Below are positions 6,680 through 7,171 of a stretch of 7,171 bases of DNA, piece by piece. Below the pieces are notes generated by a model. It was not told the DNA's origin. It was given only the letters and a program-made list of their open reading frames with translations, and did not search any database. Origin of the DNA: CAZGSG01 sp964528095 (GTDB taxonomy: Bacteria; Bacteroidota; Bacteroidia; Chitinophagales; Chitinophagaceae); assembly GCA_964528095.1 (NCBI GenBank), contig CAZGSG010000308.1, forward strand, positions 1 to 7,171. Direction: 5' to 3'. The first letter of the stretch is position 1; every line of letters starts with the position of its first letter. Position numbers and translations under genes: made by a program.

Positions 6680-6967
6680 ATGAATAATATTCAACTATCG
6701 GCTCAGGTACTGGCGGAACTCTTTTCTTCAAGCCTGGTTATCACCGGCGAGGAATTGGTGGCTGCTCCTGCGCTGTCTGCAGGCGAAGAAATACAGCAGG
6801 CTTCTTCAAAAGAGAACACAAAAGAAGAGATACAGCCTGCCGGCACAACGGCACCCGGATGGAAAACACTGGGCGGCAATAATAAAAAAATCCTGATCGC
6901 TGGTGACTATGCCGAGGCGCTCTACCGCCAGGAAGGGATTGGAATCTACCGGATTAAAGCGCCATAA
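6680..6967 (+). CDS. Small hypothetical protein, possibly truncated
   Basis: Unrecognised protein of 95 residues from ATG 6680 to TAA 6965-6967; the frame also opens at TTG 6659, but ATG is preferred. Residues 1-22 look like an amphipathic helix (IQLSAQVLAELFSSSLV). Residues about 23-60 are a low-complexity, Glu/Ala/Ser/Thr-rich linker with an imperfect internal echo (GEEIQQ, EEIQPAG). Residues 61-82 (GWKTLGGNNKKILIAGDYAEAL) read like the first strand and turn of a compact domain that then ends abruptly. No signal peptide or membrane segment is seen. From memory, Bacteroidota have small proteins with a similar helix-linker-KKxxI plan but a longer C-terminus, so this copy may be truncated. It is divergent from ilvE (76 bp apart) and lies about 100 bp before nuoA. 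No function assigned. Confidence 0.65.
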   Translation: MNNIQLSAQVLAELFSSSLVITGEELVAAPALSAGEEIQQASSKENTKEEIQPAGTTAPGWKTLGGNNKKILIAGDYAEALYRQEGIGIYRIKAP

Positions 6968-6976
6968 ATTCTTAAC

Positions 6977-6984
6977 TATATTTG
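6977..6984 (+). promoter_or_regulatory. Candidate -7 promoter element upstream of nuoA
   Basis: TATATTTG is a perfect TAnnTTTG match placed just after the stop of the preceding gene. The matching upstream element is poor: only TTAA lies at 19-nt spacing. Transcription from about 6990 would give nuoA a leader of about 80 nt. Confidence 0.45.
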
Positions 6985-7054
6985 TGAAAATTGCCACCAA
7001 ATTCCTGTCTGTGATAAAATCAAACCTATCTAGCCAGAGAAATAAGATGGTTTT

Positions 7055-7059
7055 GGAGG
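7055..7059 (+). promoter_or_regulatory. Shine-Dalgarno-like site before nuoA
   Basis: GGAGG lies 10 nt before the TTG start at 7070. Strong SD sites are uncommon in this phylum and none of the other genes here has one, so this site helps decide the non-ATG start. The following GGGA-ATT-TCCC (7058-7068) could form a small hairpin covering part of it. Confidence 0.5.
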
Positions 7060-7069
7060 GAATTTCCCC

Positions 7070-7171
7070 TTGCTGAACGCATACCTTCCACTCATTGTTA
7101 TCTTCGTTTTTGCGATCGTGCTAGCCATTCTAGTCGTTGCTCTCGGGCACCTGTTTGGTCCGCGCCGTCCA
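7070..7171 (+). CDS. nuoA: NADH-quinone oxidoreductase subunit A, N-terminal part, cut by window edge
   Basis: First 34 codons of NuoA, a small three-helix membrane subunit of respiratory complex I near the junction with the peripheral arm. The visible protein runs LNAYLPLIVIFVFAIVLAIL and on to HLFGPRRP. It has the typical NuoA pattern of a short lead, one long hydrophobic helix (about residues 5-26) and the GPRRP motif right after it. The frame has a stop at 7043-7045 and no ATG before the protein; TTG 7070 is the best start, with CTG 7073 as alternative. An SD-like GGAGG precedes it. The other nuo genes presumably follow beyond the edge. Confidence 0.85.
   Translation, partial: MLNAYLPLIVIFVFAIVLAILVVALGHLFGPRRP

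Noticed and set aside
6920..7076. Open plus-strand frame continuing past the small hypothetical gene and ending inside nuoA
   Set aside because: It has no start of its own until ATG 7047 and no recognisable protein content, and it overlaps the candidate nuoA promoter.
1..7171. CRISPR arrays, tRNA or rRNA genes, insertion sequences with transposase, defence or toxin-antitoxin genes
   Set aside because: None seen: no regularly spaced repeats, no tRNA-like cloverleaf in the gaps, and every long frame is accounted for by the listed genes.

Overview
The window looks like a chromosomal segment of a Bacteroidota bacterium, most likely family Chitinophagaceae. The evidence is the protein families present (a Y_Y_Y-domain beta-propeller regulator with a LuxR-type helix-turn-helix, a linoleoyl-CoA-desaturase-type enzyme, and the S12, S7, IlvE and NuoA sequences), the near absence of Shine-Dalgarno sites, and sites matching the Bacteroidota promoter pattern TTTG-N19/20-TAnnTTTG. 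The genus cannot be fixed from sequence reading alone.

Layout, left to right. Positions 1-493 (minus): the N-terminal 164 residues of a membrane fatty acid desaturase that runs off the left edge. Positions 672-3737 or shorter (minus): a large one-component transmembrane regulator with signal peptide, periplasmic propeller, Y_Y_Y domain, one membrane helix, a duplicated coiled coil and a C-terminal HTH. Its open frame has no upstream ATG, and a good promoter match argues for a GTG or TTG start near 3700. Positions 3771-4106 (plus): a divergent small membrane protein of unknown function. Positions 4107-4470: a gene-free gap holding a 233-bp concentric palindromic element (4142-4374), followed by the terminator of the ribosomal protein genes (4401-4441, minus). 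Positions 4471-5374 (minus): rpsL-rpsG behind a near-consensus promoter (5399-5430), ending at the terminator with no fusA next to it. Positions 5539-6603 (minus): branched-chain aminotransferase ilvE. Positions 6680-6967 (plus): a small hypothetical protein that may be truncated. Positions 7070-7171 (plus): the first 34 codons of nuoA, with a TTG start, a strong SD-like GGAGG and a TATATTTG promoter element; it runs off the right edge.

Most of this is housekeeping content: translation, branched-chain amino acid metabolism, respiratory complex I and lipid desaturation. The regulator and its divergent membrane neighbour are the most plausible signalling unit, but nothing here names their signal or targets. 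I see no convincing new multi-gene system. The least explained structure is the palindromic element between 4142 and 4374, followed by the unusual start regions of the regulator and of nuoA.
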